Positions 47,349 to 56,030 of a DNA stretch of 64,000 nucleotides are shown here, one piece after another. Each line of letters begins with the position of its first letter. The stretch's first letter is position 1. The notes under the pieces are model-generated. The model did no database searches. It was given only the letters and a program-made list of their open reading frames with translations, and was not told the origin of the DNA. The DNA is from Thermohahella caldifontis (GTDB lineage Bacteria > Pseudomonadota > Gammaproteobacteria > Pseudomonadales > Oleiphilaceae): positions 1 through 64,000 of the forward strand of contig NZ_CP154858.1 in NCBI RefSeq assembly GCF_041153465.1. Direction: 5' to 3'. Made by a program: the position numbers and the translations under genes.

Positions 47349-48311
47349 ATGACCATTGACGTGGCTGTGGGTGTGATCACGCGCGCCCGCAGCGAAGTCC
47401 TGCTGGCCTGGCGGGATGCCTCGCGGCATCAGGGGGGCTGCTGGGAGTTCCCCGGCGGCAAGCTGGAACCCGGTGAGACACCTCTGGAGGGGCTGATCCG
47501 CGAGCTTGATGAAGAGCTGGGGATCAGGCCGGATCCAGCGTCGGCGTCACCGTTGCTGACCATTCCCTGGTCCTACGGTGACAAGGCGGTTCGCCTGCAC
47601 GTCTGGCAGGCGGTTCGATTTGAAGGTGTGCCTCACGGCCGGGAGGGTCAGGCCGTGCGCTGGTTCGCCATTTCCGATCTTTCACCTGATCTGTTTCCTG
47701 CGGCCAACAGGGGAATCCTGCGCGCACTGCAGTTGCCCCGGCAAGTGTGGGTGACGCCGGATCTGGATGATCTTGAGGAAGCTCTGACGCAACTGACCCA
47801 TGCGGCTGAAAAGGGCGCGCAGATGGTGGTGCTGCGCAGTCAGGGGCAGTTTCCGGGGTGTGTGGCAGCGCTGGAGACTTTTTCAGGACAGGCCCGGGCG
47901 CTGGGGCTGCGCTGTATTCTGCATGAGCGATCACTGAAGTCGCCGGGTATTTCGGCAGACGAAGTGCGGCGAATCCAGGGCGTGGATGGCCTGCATCTTT
48001 CCGCTGCCTCGCTCTGTCGTGCGGACCACCGTCCGGGCGATGACGTGCTGCTTGGGGCGTCCTGCCACACGCTGGCAGATATCCGTCAGGCCAACCGGCT
48101 GGCGTGCGACTACATATTCCTGTCGCCTGTGCGGCCTACCCGGTCGCATCCGGAGGCCAGACCGCTGGGATGGTCAACCTTCGGCACCTGGATCGCGGAA
48201 GCGGCCATGCCCGTTTACGCACTGGGTGGTGTCGGCCCTGAGGATCTGCCGCATGCGCTGCGGGCAGGTGCCCAGGGCATTGCCGGTATTCGTGCCTTTG
48301 TCCGGGTTTGA
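47349..48311 (+). CDS. Nudix hydrolase-thiamine phosphate synthase fusion (MutT-ThiE)
   Basis: A 320-residue two-domain protein. The N-terminal domain (1-125) is MutT-like with the Nudix box GGKLEPGETPLEGLIRELDEELGI, read as GX5EX7REUXEEXGU, so 8-oxo-dGTP or another NDP-X cleavage is likely. The C-terminal domain (about 135-320) resembles ThiE/TenI: a TIM barrel with DGLHLSAASL, ASCHTLADIRQA, YIFLSPVRPTRSH and VYALGGVGPEDLPHAL. The start at 47349 lies two bases after the argJ stop; upstream in-frame starts lie in argJ. Such fusions beside secA-argJ are common in gammaproteobacteria; the physiological role of the second domain is unclear. Confidence 0.88.
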   Translation: MTIDVAVGVITRARSEVLLAWRDASRHQGGCWEFPGGKLEPGETPLEGLIRELDEELGIRPDPASASPLLTIPWSYGDKAVRLHVWQAVRFEGVPHGREGQAVRWFAISDLSPDLFPAANRGILRALQLPRQVWVTPDLDDLEEALTQLTHAAEKGAQMVVLRSQGQFPGCVAALETFSGQARALGLRCILHERSLKSPGISADEVRRIQGVDGLHLSAASLCRADHRPGDDVLLGASCHTLADIRQANRLACDYIFLSPVRPTRSHPEARPLGWSTFGTWIAEAAMPVYALGGVGPEDLPHALRAGAQGIAGIRAFVRV

Positions 48312-48387
48312 CTTAAATCACCTTAGCTTGTCTCGCATCAATTTTCATTCGGGCGTATGATGGTATTCTGCACCCCGTGGAGGAATT

Positions 48388-48864
48388 ATGTCTGAACTGA
48401 CCCATCTGGATGCGCGCGGTGCCGCGCACATGGTTGATATTTCCGAAAAGCAGGTGACCACGCGTGAAGCCCGGGCCGAGGCTTGGGTGCGCATGCAGCC
48501 GGAAACGCTGAAGTTGATTGTGGAAGGCAAGCACAAGAAAGGTGATGTGTTTGCCGTGTGCCGCATTGCCGGTATTCAGGCCGCCAAGCGGACCTGGGAG
48601 CTGATTCCGCTGTGCCACCCGCTCTTTCTCAATTCTGTCAAGGTGGACATCGAGCCCGACATGGACGGCAGTCGTGTGCGTATCGAGGCGCGCTGCAGGG
48701 TGGATGGCAAGACCGGTGTGGAGATGGAAGCCCTGACCGCTGCCAGCGTGGCCGCATTGACCCTCTATGATATGTGCAAGGCAGTGGACAAGGGGATGGT
48801 CGTGGAGTCCGTCGGCCTGCTGGAAAAATCTGGCGGACGCAGTGGTCACTGGAGGCGTGAATGA
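48388..48864 (+). CDS. moaC: Cyclic pyranopterin monophosphate synthase
   Basis: The 158-residue enzyme completes formation of cyclic pyranopterin monophosphate in molybdenum cofactor synthesis, after MoaA. Typical segments: MVDISEKQVTTREARAEAWV, IPLCHPLFLNSVKVDI, EMEALTAASVAALTLYDMCKA and LEKSGGRSGHW. A GGAGG ribosome site precedes the ATG. The upstream gap is too short for a molybdenum-cofactor riboswitch. The stop overlaps moaD by four bases. Confidence 0.97.
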   Translation: MSELTHLDARGAAHMVDISEKQVTTREARAEAWVRMQPETLKLIVEGKHKKGDVFAVCRIAGIQAAKRTWELIPLCHPLFLNSVKVDIEPDMDGSRVRIEARCRVDGKTGVEMEALTAASVAALTLYDMCKAVDKGMVVESVGLLEKSGGRSGHWRRE

Positions 48865-49109
48865 TCGAAGTCCTGTTTTTTGCCCGCTTTCGGGAAACCC
48901 TCGGAACAGACCGCATCGCCCTTGAGGCTGATGGTCTGACGACTCTGGCGGATGTTCTGGCCGCCGTGAAGCACAAGCTGGGTGAGAAAGCTGAGGTGCT
49001 GGAGCAGGGCACTGTGCTGGCGGCAGTCAATCAGGAAATGAGCCCGTTGACCGCGGCGGTGAAGGCAGGGGATGAGGTGGCTTTCTTTCCCCCGGTAACC
49101 GGAGGCTGA
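48861..49109 (+). CDS. moaD: Molybdopterin synthase sulfur-carrier subunit
   Basis: An 82-residue ubiquitin-fold protein that carries the thiocarboxylate sulfur. It ends in the diagnostic Gly-Gly (FFPPVTGG). It overlaps moaC by four bases and precedes moaA by one base. The catalytic partner moaE is not in the window. Confidence 0.93.
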   Translation: MIEVLFFARFRETLGTDRIALEADGLTTLADVLAAVKHKLGEKAEVLEQGTVLAAVNQEMSPLTAAVKAGDEVAFFPPVTGG

Positions 49110-49110
49110 C

Positions 49111-50124
49111 ATGACGCAGGGCAAACTGGGTGCGCAGGACATGCTGATTGACCGTTTCGGCCGGCAGGTCACCTATGTCCGTTTGTCGATCACCGACCGG
49201 TGCGATTTCCGCTGTGTCTATTGCATGGCGGAGGACATGACCTTTCTGCCGCGTCAGCAGGTGCTGACGCTGGAGGAGATGTATGCACTGGGGCAGGCCT
49301 TCGTCGAGCTGGGTGTCACCAAGATCCGCCTGACCGGTGGCGAGCCGCTTATCCGCAAGAATGTCCTGAGCCTCATTCAGCGCCTGGGTGCCCTGGATGG
49401 GCTGAACGAGCTGGTGCTGACCACCAATGGCAGTCAGTTGCCCAAAATGGCTGAGGATCTGCGTGCTGCCGGCGTCCGGCGGATCAATATCAGTCTCGAC
49501 AGTCTGAAGCCCGAGCGTTTCCGGGAGCTGACCCGTACGGGAGATCTGAGCCAGGTTCTGCAGGGTATCGAAGCGGCCCGGAAGGCGGGTTTTGAACGCA
49601 TCAAGCTGAACGCAGTGGTGCTCAAGGGCCGTAATGATGACGAAATTCTGGACCTGGCCGATTTTGCCCTGTCCCGTGGGCTGGATCTGACTTTCATAGA
49701 AGAAATGCCGCTCGGCCATATCGAGGAACACAACCGGGCGGAGGCGTTCATGCCGAGCGATGCGATCCGTGAACGGTTGCAGGGCCGCTACAGGCTGAGT
49801 CCTTCGACAGCAAGCACGGGCGGCCCGTCGCGCTACTGGCTGGCGGAGGGTTACGAGAGTCGCATCGGATTCATTTCACCTCACAGCCACAACTTCTGCC
49901 ATCTGTGCAATCGTGTGAGAGTGACAGTGGAGGGGCGGTTGCTGCTGTGCCTCGGTAACGAACATTCCGTCGACCTGCGCGCTGTACTGCGTCGTTATCC
50001 GGGTGACATGGTACGGCTGAAACAGGCCATACGGGATGCCATGGCCATCAAGCCCGAGCGCCATGAATTCTCTCTTGATGGCGAACCGCAGATTGTCCGT
50101 TTCATGAACATGACCGGTGGCTGA
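49111..50124 (+). CDS. moaA: GTP 3',8-cyclase MoaA
   Basis: A 337-residue radical-SAM enzyme that converts GTP to 3',8-cyclo-dihydro-GTP, the first step of molybdenum cofactor synthesis. The radical-SAM cluster ligands are in RCDFRCVYC (C-x3-C-x2-C, near 31-38); the second cluster is in CHLCNRVRVT with the downstream LLLCLG cysteine; and the C-terminus ends in the conserved Gly-Gly that reaches the active site. It completes a moaCDA cluster. An internal ATG at residue 11 is a possible start. Confidence 0.97.
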   Translation: MTQGKLGAQDMLIDRFGRQVTYVRLSITDRCDFRCVYCMAEDMTFLPRQQVLTLEEMYALGQAFVELGVTKIRLTGGEPLIRKNVLSLIQRLGALDGLNELVLTTNGSQLPKMAEDLRAAGVRRINISLDSLKPERFRELTRTGDLSQVLQGIEAARKAGFERIKLNAVVLKGRNDDEILDLADFALSRGLDLTFIEEMPLGHIEEHNRAEAFMPSDAIRERLQGRYRLSPSTASTGGPSRYWLAEGYESRIGFISPHSHNFCHLCNRVRVTVEGRLLLCLGNEHSVDLRAVLRRYPGDMVRLKQAIRDAMAIKPERHEFSLDGEPQIVRFMNMTGG

Positions 50125-50205
50125 CCCGGCGTTGCGGATATGGGCCGTGGCCGGCTTTTCTGCTAGAATGCGCGCTGCCCGAACAAACCACTGAAGAGGT
50201 CTCTG

Positions 50206-50835
50206 GTGTCTGTCCGTTTTATTGCTGACTGCAAGCTGCCCACGCCCTTCGGCGTCTTTACCATGCACGGATTTGAAGAAGTGGAAACCGGCAAGGAGCA
50301 CATTGCACTGACCATGGGTGATGTGGCGGACGGCACACCGGTTCTCGCTCGCACCCATTCAGAATGCCTGACGGGTGATGCACTGTTCAGCATGCGCTGT
50401 GACTGTGGCTATCAGCTTGAGGAAGCACTGAGCAGCATTGCCCGCGAGGGCAGGGGCGTGTTGCTCTATCTGCGTCAGGAAGGGCGAGGCATCGGGCTGC
50501 TCAACAAGATTCGCGCCTACCATATTCAGGATCAGGGGGCGGATACGGTCGAGGCCAATGAGCAACTGGGCTTCCCGGCCGACATGCGGGATTACAGCAT
50601 GTGCGGCCCCATGCTGGCTCATCTTGGAATCAAGGCCATTCGCCTGATGACCAACAATCCCCGCAAGGTGAAAGCGCTCACGGAAATGGGGATTGATGTG
50701 GCCGAAAGAGTACCGCTTGAGGTGGGTCGGAACCCTCACAACAAGCGTTATCTGGCGACCAAGGCGGGCAAGCTCGGCCACTGGCTGGCCACGCACCAGG
50801 ATGATGACATACCTGACCTGCCTTCCGGTTCCTGA
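50206..50835 (+). CDS. ribA: GTP cyclohydrolase II
   Basis: The 209-residue enzyme opens GTP to start riboflavin synthesis. Zinc ligands lie in CLTGDALFSMRCDCG, the catalytic region is LRQEGRGIGLLNKIRAY, and the GTP-binding EANEQLGFPADMRDY follows. It is a stand-alone RibA, not a RibBA fusion. The GTG start has an AAGAGG site upstream; a TAGAAT (50164-50169) is a possible -10 without a clear -35. It converges with dxs across a terminator hairpin. Confidence 0.96.
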   Translation: MSVRFIADCKLPTPFGVFTMHGFEEVETGKEHIALTMGDVADGTPVLARTHSECLTGDALFSMRCDCGYQLEEALSSIAREGRGVLLYLRQEGRGIGLLNKIRAYHIQDQGADTVEANEQLGFPADMRDYSMCGPMLAHLGIKAIRLMTNNPRKVKALTEMGIDVAERVPLEVGRNPHNKRYLATKAGKLGHWLATHQDDDIPDLPSGS

Positions 50836-50898
50836 CTGGCTCACCGGGGGCCTTGGCGAGCGGGGAGAGAGACTCCCTGTCTGAGGCGGCGGAATGAA

Positions 50899-50920
50899 AG
50901 GGCCCGGCTGACCGGGCCCT
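50899..50920. terminator. Terminator between convergent ribA and dxs
   Basis: AGGGCCCGG (50899-50907) and CCGGGCCCT (50912-50920) make a perfect 9-bp stem with a CTGA loop, between the two convergent stops. There is no T-run on the plus side; on the minus side TCATTCC follows. Confidence 0.7.
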
Positions 50921-50923
50921 GCT

Positions 50924-52849
50924 TCAGGCGGATGCGGCGCTGCGGGTGTTTTCCGAAAGCGCGGCAAACTGGCGGATCCGCCGTTCCAGACTCTCTGTGT
51001 CCAGTCCGGCCTCCCGGAGCAGCTCTTCGGGTTTGCCGTGTTCCTGAAATGCATCCGGCAGGCCGAGCTGCAGGACAGGCTTGAGAATACGGTTGGCCTG
51101 TAATGCCTCCAGGACCGCGGAGCCCGCACCGCCTGCCACCACATTCTCTTCCGCCGTGACCAGCACGCGGTGGCTGGCGGCCATGCGGCAGACCATGTCC
51201 ACGTCCAGCGGCTTGATGAAGCGCATGTTCACGACCGTGGCATTGAGGTGTTCGGCCACCTTGCGCGCCGGCTCCACCATGCTGCCGAATGCGAGGATGG
51301 CAATGTCCTGCCCTTCGCGCACCACGGTACCCTTGCCGATGGGCAGCGTATCCAGCGTATTGCTCACCGGCACCCCCGGCCCCTTGCCGCGCGGATAGCG
51401 CACTGCCGCCGGGCCGTTGTGCAGATAGCCGGTGTGCAGCATCTGGCGGGTTTCATTCTCGTCTGCGGGTGCCATGATGACCAGGTTGGGGATGCAGCGC
51501 AGGAAGCTGAGGTCAAAGGCGCCGGCATGGGTGGGGCCGTCCTCGCCCACCAGACCGGCGCGGTCGATGGCGAAAAGAACGTCCAGATTCTGCAGGGCCA
51601 CATCGTGAATGAGCTGATCATAGGCGCGCTGCAGGAAGGTGGAATAGATGGCAACCACGGGCTTCATGCCTTCGCACGCCAGTCCGGCGGCCAGGGTGAC
51701 AGCGTGTTGCTCGGCAATGGCCACATCGTGATAGCGTTCCGGAAAGCGCTTCGAGAAGGCGACCAGATCGGACCCTTCGCACATGGCGGGCGTAATGGCG
51801 ACCAGTCTTGGGTCCTGCGCCGCCGCATCGCAGAGCCACTGTCCGAAGACATTGGAATATTTGGGGCGCGGGCGGCTTTCCACCGGCTTCGCGGGAGGGT
51901 CGGGTTCAATCTTGTTGATGGCGTGGTAGCCAATGGGATCGCGCTCTGCCGGTGCGAAGCCCTTGCCCTTCTTGGTGATCACGTGAAGGAACTGGGGGCC
52001 CTCGCGCTCCATCAGTCCTTCGAGGGTTTCAACCAGCAGGGGCAGGTCATGGCCATCAATGGGGCCGACATAGTAGAAGCCCAGCTCCTCGAACAGGGTG
52101 CCCGGTGCGATCATGCCCTTGACATGTTCTTCCGTGCGCTTGACCAGTTCGCGTATGGGCCCCGGTGCCCCTTCGAGCACTTTCTTGCCACCATCCCGGA
52201 CGCTGTTGAATGTCCGGCTGGCCAGTATGCGTGAAAGATAGTTGGACAGGCTGCCGACGTTTTCGGAGATGGACATGTCGTTGTCATTGAGAATCACGAG
52301 CATGTCGGCACGGGTGTCTCCGGCATGATTGAGAGCCTCGAAGGCCATGCCGGCCGTCAGTGCGCCATCACCGATCACGGCCACGGCCTTGCGGCGCTCG
52401 CCCTTCTGCCGTGCCGCCAGTGCCATACCCAGCGCCGCAGAGATGGAGGTGCTGCTGTGGCCCACACCGAAGGTGTCATATTCGCTTTCGTCACGCTTGG
52501 GGAACGCAGCCAGGCCATCCTTCCTGCGCATGGTGAGCATCTGCTCGCGACGGCCGGTCAGAATCTTGTGCGGGTAGGCCTGATGTCCCACGTCCCAGAC
52601 CAGACGGTCGTGTGGCGTGTTCAGGACGTAATGCAGAGCAATGGTCAGTTCGACAACGCCGAGACCCGCGCCGAAGTGTCCCCCGGTCTGGCTGACCGTA
52701 TACAGGAGGTATGCACGCAGCTCGTCGGCAAGCTGCAGCAGTTCCCACTGATCCAGCAGCCGGAGCTGAGCGGGGCTGTCAATCCTGTCCAGCAGCGGCG
52801 TCTGCGGACGCTTGCGGGGAAACTCATGGTACGTTTTGGGTTTGCGCAT
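50924..52849 (-). CDS. dxs: 1-deoxy-D-xylulose-5-phosphate synthase
   Basis: A 641-residue thiamine-diphosphate enzyme that condenses pyruvate with glyceraldehyde 3-phosphate, opening the MEP isoprenoid route. Seen: HVLNT-type LHYVLNTPHDRLVWDVGHQAYPHKIL region, the ThDP motif VIGDGALTAGMAFEALNHAG...ILNDNDMSIS, and the transketolase C-domain with AIAEQHAVTLAAGLA and GLVGEDGPTHAGAFD (each read in parts). The ATG at 52849 gives the usual MRKPKTYHEFP start; a 19-residue upstream extension is unlikely. It is the last gene of xseB-ispA-dxs. Confidence 0.97.
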   Translation of the reverse strand: MRKPKTYHEFPRKRPQTPLLDRIDSPAQLRLLDQWELLQLADELRAYLLYTVSQTGGHFGAGLGVVELTIALHYVLNTPHDRLVWDVGHQAYPHKILTGRREQMLTMRRKDGLAAFPKRDESEYDTFGVGHSSTSISAALGMALAARQKGERRKAVAVIGDGALTAGMAFEALNHAGDTRADMLVILNDNDMSISENVGSLSNYLSRILASRTFNSVRDGGKKVLEGAPGPIRELVKRTEEHVKGMIAPGTLFEELGFYYVGPIDGHDLPLLVETLEGLMEREGPQFLHVITKKGKGFAPAERDPIGYHAINKIEPDPPAKPVESRPRPKYSNVFGQWLCDAAAQDPRLVAITPAMCEGSDLVAFSKRFPERYHDVAIAEQHAVTLAAGLACEGMKPVVAIYSTFLQRAYDQLIHDVALQNLDVLFAIDRAGLVGEDGPTHAGAFDLSFLRCIPNLVIMAPADENETRQMLHTGYLHNGPAAVRYPRGKGPGVPVSNTLDTLPIGKGTVVREGQDIAILAFGSMVEPARKVAEHLNATVVNMRFIKPLDVDMVCRMAASHRVLVTAEENVVAGGAGSAVLEALQANRILKPVLQLGLPDAFQEHGKPEELLREAGLDTESLERRIRQFAALSENTRSAASA

Positions 52850-52914
52850 GATTCTCAGGGTCTCACAGACAACCGCCGCATTATACGTCAAGACGCGGCG
52901 GGACACACGCCGGC

Positions 52915-53790
52915 TCAGTGATTCCTTTGCGCCAGATCATCTATCAGCCGCGCCAGGGGGGTGTCGGCGGCGTTGATTCCGTCAAGAATCCGGCGTGCAT
53001 CCTTCATCAGGCGGTCGGCTTCCCGTCGTGCGCCGTCAAGCCCCAGCAGGCGCACATAGGTGGATTTGTTCTGCTCGCGGTCATGCCCTGCCGCCTTGCC
53101 GAGTGTTTCCGTATCGCTGACTTCGTCCAGGATGTCGTCCTGAATCTGGAACGCCAGGCCCAGGCAGTCACCCAGTTGGGCCATCTGGTCTTGCAGGGGT
53201 TGATCCGCATTGGCTGCCAGGGCGCCCATCACCAGACTGGCCTGAATCAGTGCACCGGTCTTGTGCCGGTGAATGCGTTTCAGTGTGTCCAGGTCCACAT
53301 TCCGGCCCGTGGCCTCCATGTCCCAGGCCTGACCGGCGACCATGCCGGCGGCACCGCTGGCACGGGCCAGCACGGTCACCATCCCGAGATGGCGTGCGGC
53401 CGGGCCGGGCTGCCGTCCCAGTACCTCGAAGGCGAGCGTCAGCAGGGCGTCACCGGCCAGAATGGCGGTGGCTTCGTCGAACCGGATATGGCAGGTCGGA
53501 CGCCCGCGACGGAGCGCATCATCATCCATGGCGGGCAGGTCGTCGTGAACCAGCGAGTAGGTATGGATCATCTCGAGGGCACAGGCCGCGTCCAGTGCGT
53601 CCTCCGCCCGGCCATTCAGTACGTCGGCCGTGGCCATGGCCAGCAGGGGGCGGACGCGCTTTCCGGGGCCCGTCAGCGCGTAATGCATGGCGTCCCGGAG
53701 CGTGCCGGCCGGAAGTGTTTCCAGGTGCTGTTCCAGTCGCCTGTCAATCTGCTGGCGCCAATGGGCAAGCGTTTCAGAATGGGAGGTCAT
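52915..53790 (-). CDS. ispA: Farnesyl diphosphate synthase
   Basis: A 291-residue all-helical prenyltransferase making farnesyl diphosphate. The first aspartate-rich motif is DDLPAMDDD (in HTYSLVHDDLPAMDDDALRRG) and the second is FQIQDDILDEVSD. GPGKRVRPLL is the allylic-substrate arginine region. The start at 53790 lies 17 bases inside the corrected end of xseB. In the sequence as given, an upstream open frame joins xseB to this gene without a stop, but that is caused by a one-base break in xseB. It lies 65 bases upstream of dxs. Confidence 0.95.
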   Translation of the reverse strand: MTSHSETLAHWRQQIDRRLEQHLETLPAGTLRDAMHYALTGPGKRVRPLLAMATADVLNGRAEDALDAACALEMIHTYSLVHDDLPAMDDDALRRGRPTCHIRFDEATAILAGDALLTLAFEVLGRQPGPAARHLGMVTVLARASGAAGMVAGQAWDMEATGRNVDLDTLKRIHRHKTGALIQASLVMGALAANADQPLQDQMAQLGDCLGLAFQIQDDILDEVSDTETLGKAAGHDREQNKSTYVRLLGLDGARREADRLMKDARRILDGINAADTPLARLIDDLAQRNH

Positions 53791-54060
53791 CTTCGGCATC
53801 CGGCGCAGACTCGGGATCGGCGGGGAAGGGGGCAGATCTTCCGGCCCATCGGTCGTGCCGGACGTATCCGGATCATCGGCCAGAAGCTTTTCGACACGAA
53901 GCTCCGCTGCCCGGAGCGCATCCTGGCACAACCTGGACAGGTGTACGCCGGTTTCGAAGCGCTCAAGCGCCTCTTCCAGTTTCAGGTCGCCTTGTTCCAG
54001 GGCGCGGACGATGCCTTCAAGTTGTGCCAGAGCGGTTTCAAAATCGGGGGTTTCGGCCAT
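53774..54060 (-). CDS. xseB: Exodeoxyribonuclease VII small subunit, frameshifted in this sequence
   Basis: Small helical subunit of exonuclease VII, which degrades single-stranded DNA. ALAQLEGIVRALEQGDLKLEEALERFE and the RLCQDALRAAELRVEKLL helix are diagnostic (read in parts). After residue 77 the run of five G at plus 53828-53832 (five C in sense) breaks the frame. With six, the end becomes FPADPESAPDAEDDLPF and a stop at 53774-53776, the typical acidic DDLPF tail; length becomes 95 residues. As given, the frame instead runs into ispA, imitating an XseB-IspA fusion. The ATG at 54060 is chosen as the family start. Confidence 0.88.
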
Positions 54061-54257
54061 GCCTTTGCATCCTGTTTTCAGACAGGTGGATACCCTAGCC
54101 GAGCCGGCTTCGGCGGTCAATCCGCTTTCGGTCGTGCATATCCGTTTTGTCGGCTGGCAGATTTTTCATTTTGTGTTTATGCTTACGACAAGCTGGCCCG
54201 AGGCCGGTTCCGGCCACCTGAAGTTGCAGCATTCAGTCAATTGAAAAGGGGTATTCT

Positions 54258-55016
54258 GTGGATCTGGCGACCCTCATAGGCCTGTTGGGCGGATTTGCCA
54301 TTGTGGCGATGGCGATGGTGCTTGGCGGCGGCCTGGGCATATTTGTGGATGTCCCGTCCGTACTCATCGTGATTGTGGGTTCTGTTTTTGTGGTCCTCAT
54401 GAAGTTTACGCTGGCCCAGTTCCTGGGCGCAGGCAAAACGGCGGCCAAGGCCTTCATGTTCAAGCTGGATACCCCGGAGGATCTGATCGAGCAGGTGGTG
54501 GAGCTGGCCGACGCCGCGCGCAAGGGGGGGCTCCTGTCTCTGGAGGGCAAGGAAATCCCCAACGATTTTCTCAAGAAGGGCATCCAGCTGCTGGTGGACG
54601 GGCATGATGCGGATGTGGTCAAGACCCTGCTGGGCAAGGACAAATCCCTGGCAGTAGAGCGCCACAAGCAGGGGGCTGCGGTCTGGGCAGCCTTTGGTGA
54701 TGTGGCGCCCGCCATGGGCATGATCGGGACACTGGTGGGTCTGGTGGCCATGCTCTCCAACATGGATGACCCCAAGTCCATCGGACCTGCTATGGCGGTG
54801 GCTCTGCTGACGACGCTCTATGGGGCGATGTTGTCAAACATGGTTGCCCTGCCCATCAAGGACAAGCTGACCATTCGCATGGGTGAGGAAGAACAGCTCA
54901 AATCCATGATCATTGATGCGCTGCTGGCCATTCAGGCAGGTCAGAACCCCAGGGTGATTGAAACCATGCTGCGTACCTATCTGCCTGAAGGCAAACGCGG
55001 CGGTGGAAGTGAGTAA
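54258..55016 (+). CDS. Flagellar stator protein MotA/PomA
   Basis: A 252-residue stator subunit with four membrane spans: two near the N-terminus (about 3-45), then a cytoplasmic loop of about 100 residues, and two more (about 145-205). The conserved prolines (APAMGMIGTLVGLVAML, and IGPAMAVALLTTLYG) follow the MotA/PomA pattern, as do charged loop residues that touch the rotor. Sequence style is closer to sodium-driven PomA than to proton-driven MotA, but the coupling ion cannot be decided. GTG start with GAAAAGGGG upstream. The motB-like gene starts nine bases later. No other flagellar genes are in the window. Confidence 0.88.
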   Translation: MDLATLIGLLGGFAIVAMAMVLGGGLGIFVDVPSVLIVIVGSVFVVLMKFTLAQFLGAGKTAAKAFMFKLDTPEDLIEQVVELADAARKGGLLSLEGKEIPNDFLKKGIQLLVDGHDADVVKTLLGKDKSLAVERHKQGAAVWAAFGDVAPAMGMIGTLVGLVAMLSNMDDPKSIGPAMAVALLTTLYGAMLSNMVALPIKDKLTIRMGEEEQLKSMIIDALLAIQAGQNPRVIETMLRTYLPEGKRGGGSE

Positions 55017-55025
55017 GCGCAGATC

Positions 55026-56012
55026 ATGAGTGACGAAGAAGAGAAGCCGTGCGAATGTCCGCCGGGGTTGCCGGGGTACCTGGCCACCTTTGCGGATCTC
55101 ATGTCGCTGCTGATGTGCTTTTTTGTGCTGCTGCTGTCCTTTTCCGAAATGGATGTGCTCAAGTTCAAGCGGCTGGCCGGTTCCATGCGGGAAGCCTTCG
55201 GTGTGCAGAATCAGATTGATGTGAACATGATTCCCAAGGGGACGAGTATCATCGCCCAGGAGTTTTCTCCCGGCAAACCGGAGCCCACGCCGCTGCAGGT
55301 GGTCATGCAGCACACCACGGATGCGGATCTGCCCAATGTGGAGCAGCTCTGCAAACAGGCGGTGGAGAAGGCGCTTGAAGAGCAGTGTCCCAAGGTACAG
55401 GGGCAGGAGCTCAGCGACATTGTGGTGGAGAAAATCAAGCAGCTGGTGGACAAGACGGAGAGCGATGCCGTTTCCATTGCAGCAGCCATGGAGCAGGAAA
55501 TCCGCAACAATATGGTCGAGGTGGAAACCCGGGGGCGCAAGATCACGATCCGTGTGCAGGAAAAGGGCTCCTTTGACAGCGGCTCGGCGACTCTGAAATG
55601 GGAGTTTTTGCCGGTCATTGAGCGGTTGGCAGAAATCATTGCCGGCATTGAGGGGCATGTGGCCATCGAAGGTCATTCCGACAGCATCCCCATTCACACG
55701 GCACGTTTCCGGAGCAACTGGGACCTGTCCGCCGCCCGGGCGCTGGAGGTGCTGCATGCGTTGATCGAAGCCCGGCCGGATCTGGATCAGCAGCGGTTTA
55801 CCGTCACAGCCTATGCGGACACCAAGCCGCTGGTGCCCAACGACACTCCGGAAAACCGGGCCCGAAATCGCCGGGTGGAGATCATCATTCAGCAACCGCT
55901 GGATGAGCAGACGAAGAAGGAACTGGAGACCGCCCGCAAGCAGGCGCCGGAGCTGATCAACGAAACCCAGTTGCCGGGCATTCAGGAACTGTCTCCCGAT
56001 GAAATATTCTGA
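55026..56012 (+). CDS. Flagellar stator protein MotB/PomB
   Basis: A 328-residue peptidoglycan-anchored stator subunit. One membrane span (about 20-40, ATFADLMSLLMCFFVLLL) holds the ion-carrying aspartate D24. A periplasmic linker follows, with an unusual cysteine-containing stretch, then an OmpA-like peptidoglycan-binding domain (about 170-295) with VAIEGHSDSIPI, NWDLSAARALEVL and NRARNRRVEIII. It pairs with the preceding MotA/PomA gene. The PilZ gene starts 18 bases later, so all three are probably co-transcribed. Confidence 0.92.
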   Translation: MSDEEEKPCECPPGLPGYLATFADLMSLLMCFFVLLLSFSEMDVLKFKRLAGSMREAFGVQNQIDVNMIPKGTSIIAQEFSPGKPEPTPLQVVMQHTTDADLPNVEQLCKQAVEKALEEQCPKVQGQELSDIVVEKIKQLVDKTESDAVSIAAAMEQEIRNNMVEVETRGRKITIRVQEKGSFDSGSATLKWEFLPVIERLAEIIAGIEGHVAIEGHSDSIPIHTARFRSNWDLSAARALEVLHALIEARPDLDQQRFTVTAYADTKPLVPNDTPENRARNRRVEIIIQQPLDEQTKKELETARKQAPELINETQLPGIQELSPDEIF

Positions 56013-56030
56013 TTCACAAACGAGGTCAGC

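Noticed and set aside
51170..52234. A 354-codon plus-strand frame opposite dxs
   Set aside because: It is an antisense shadow of dxs with no recognisable protein features. The same holds for 61953-63227 opposite ilvD, 37918-39243 opposite ftsA, and 52918-54279 opposite ispA-xseB.
52915..54120. A genuine XseB-IspA fusion protein
   Set aside because: A one-base correction restores two standard genes with a typical XseB tail, so the fusion is most likely an artefact.
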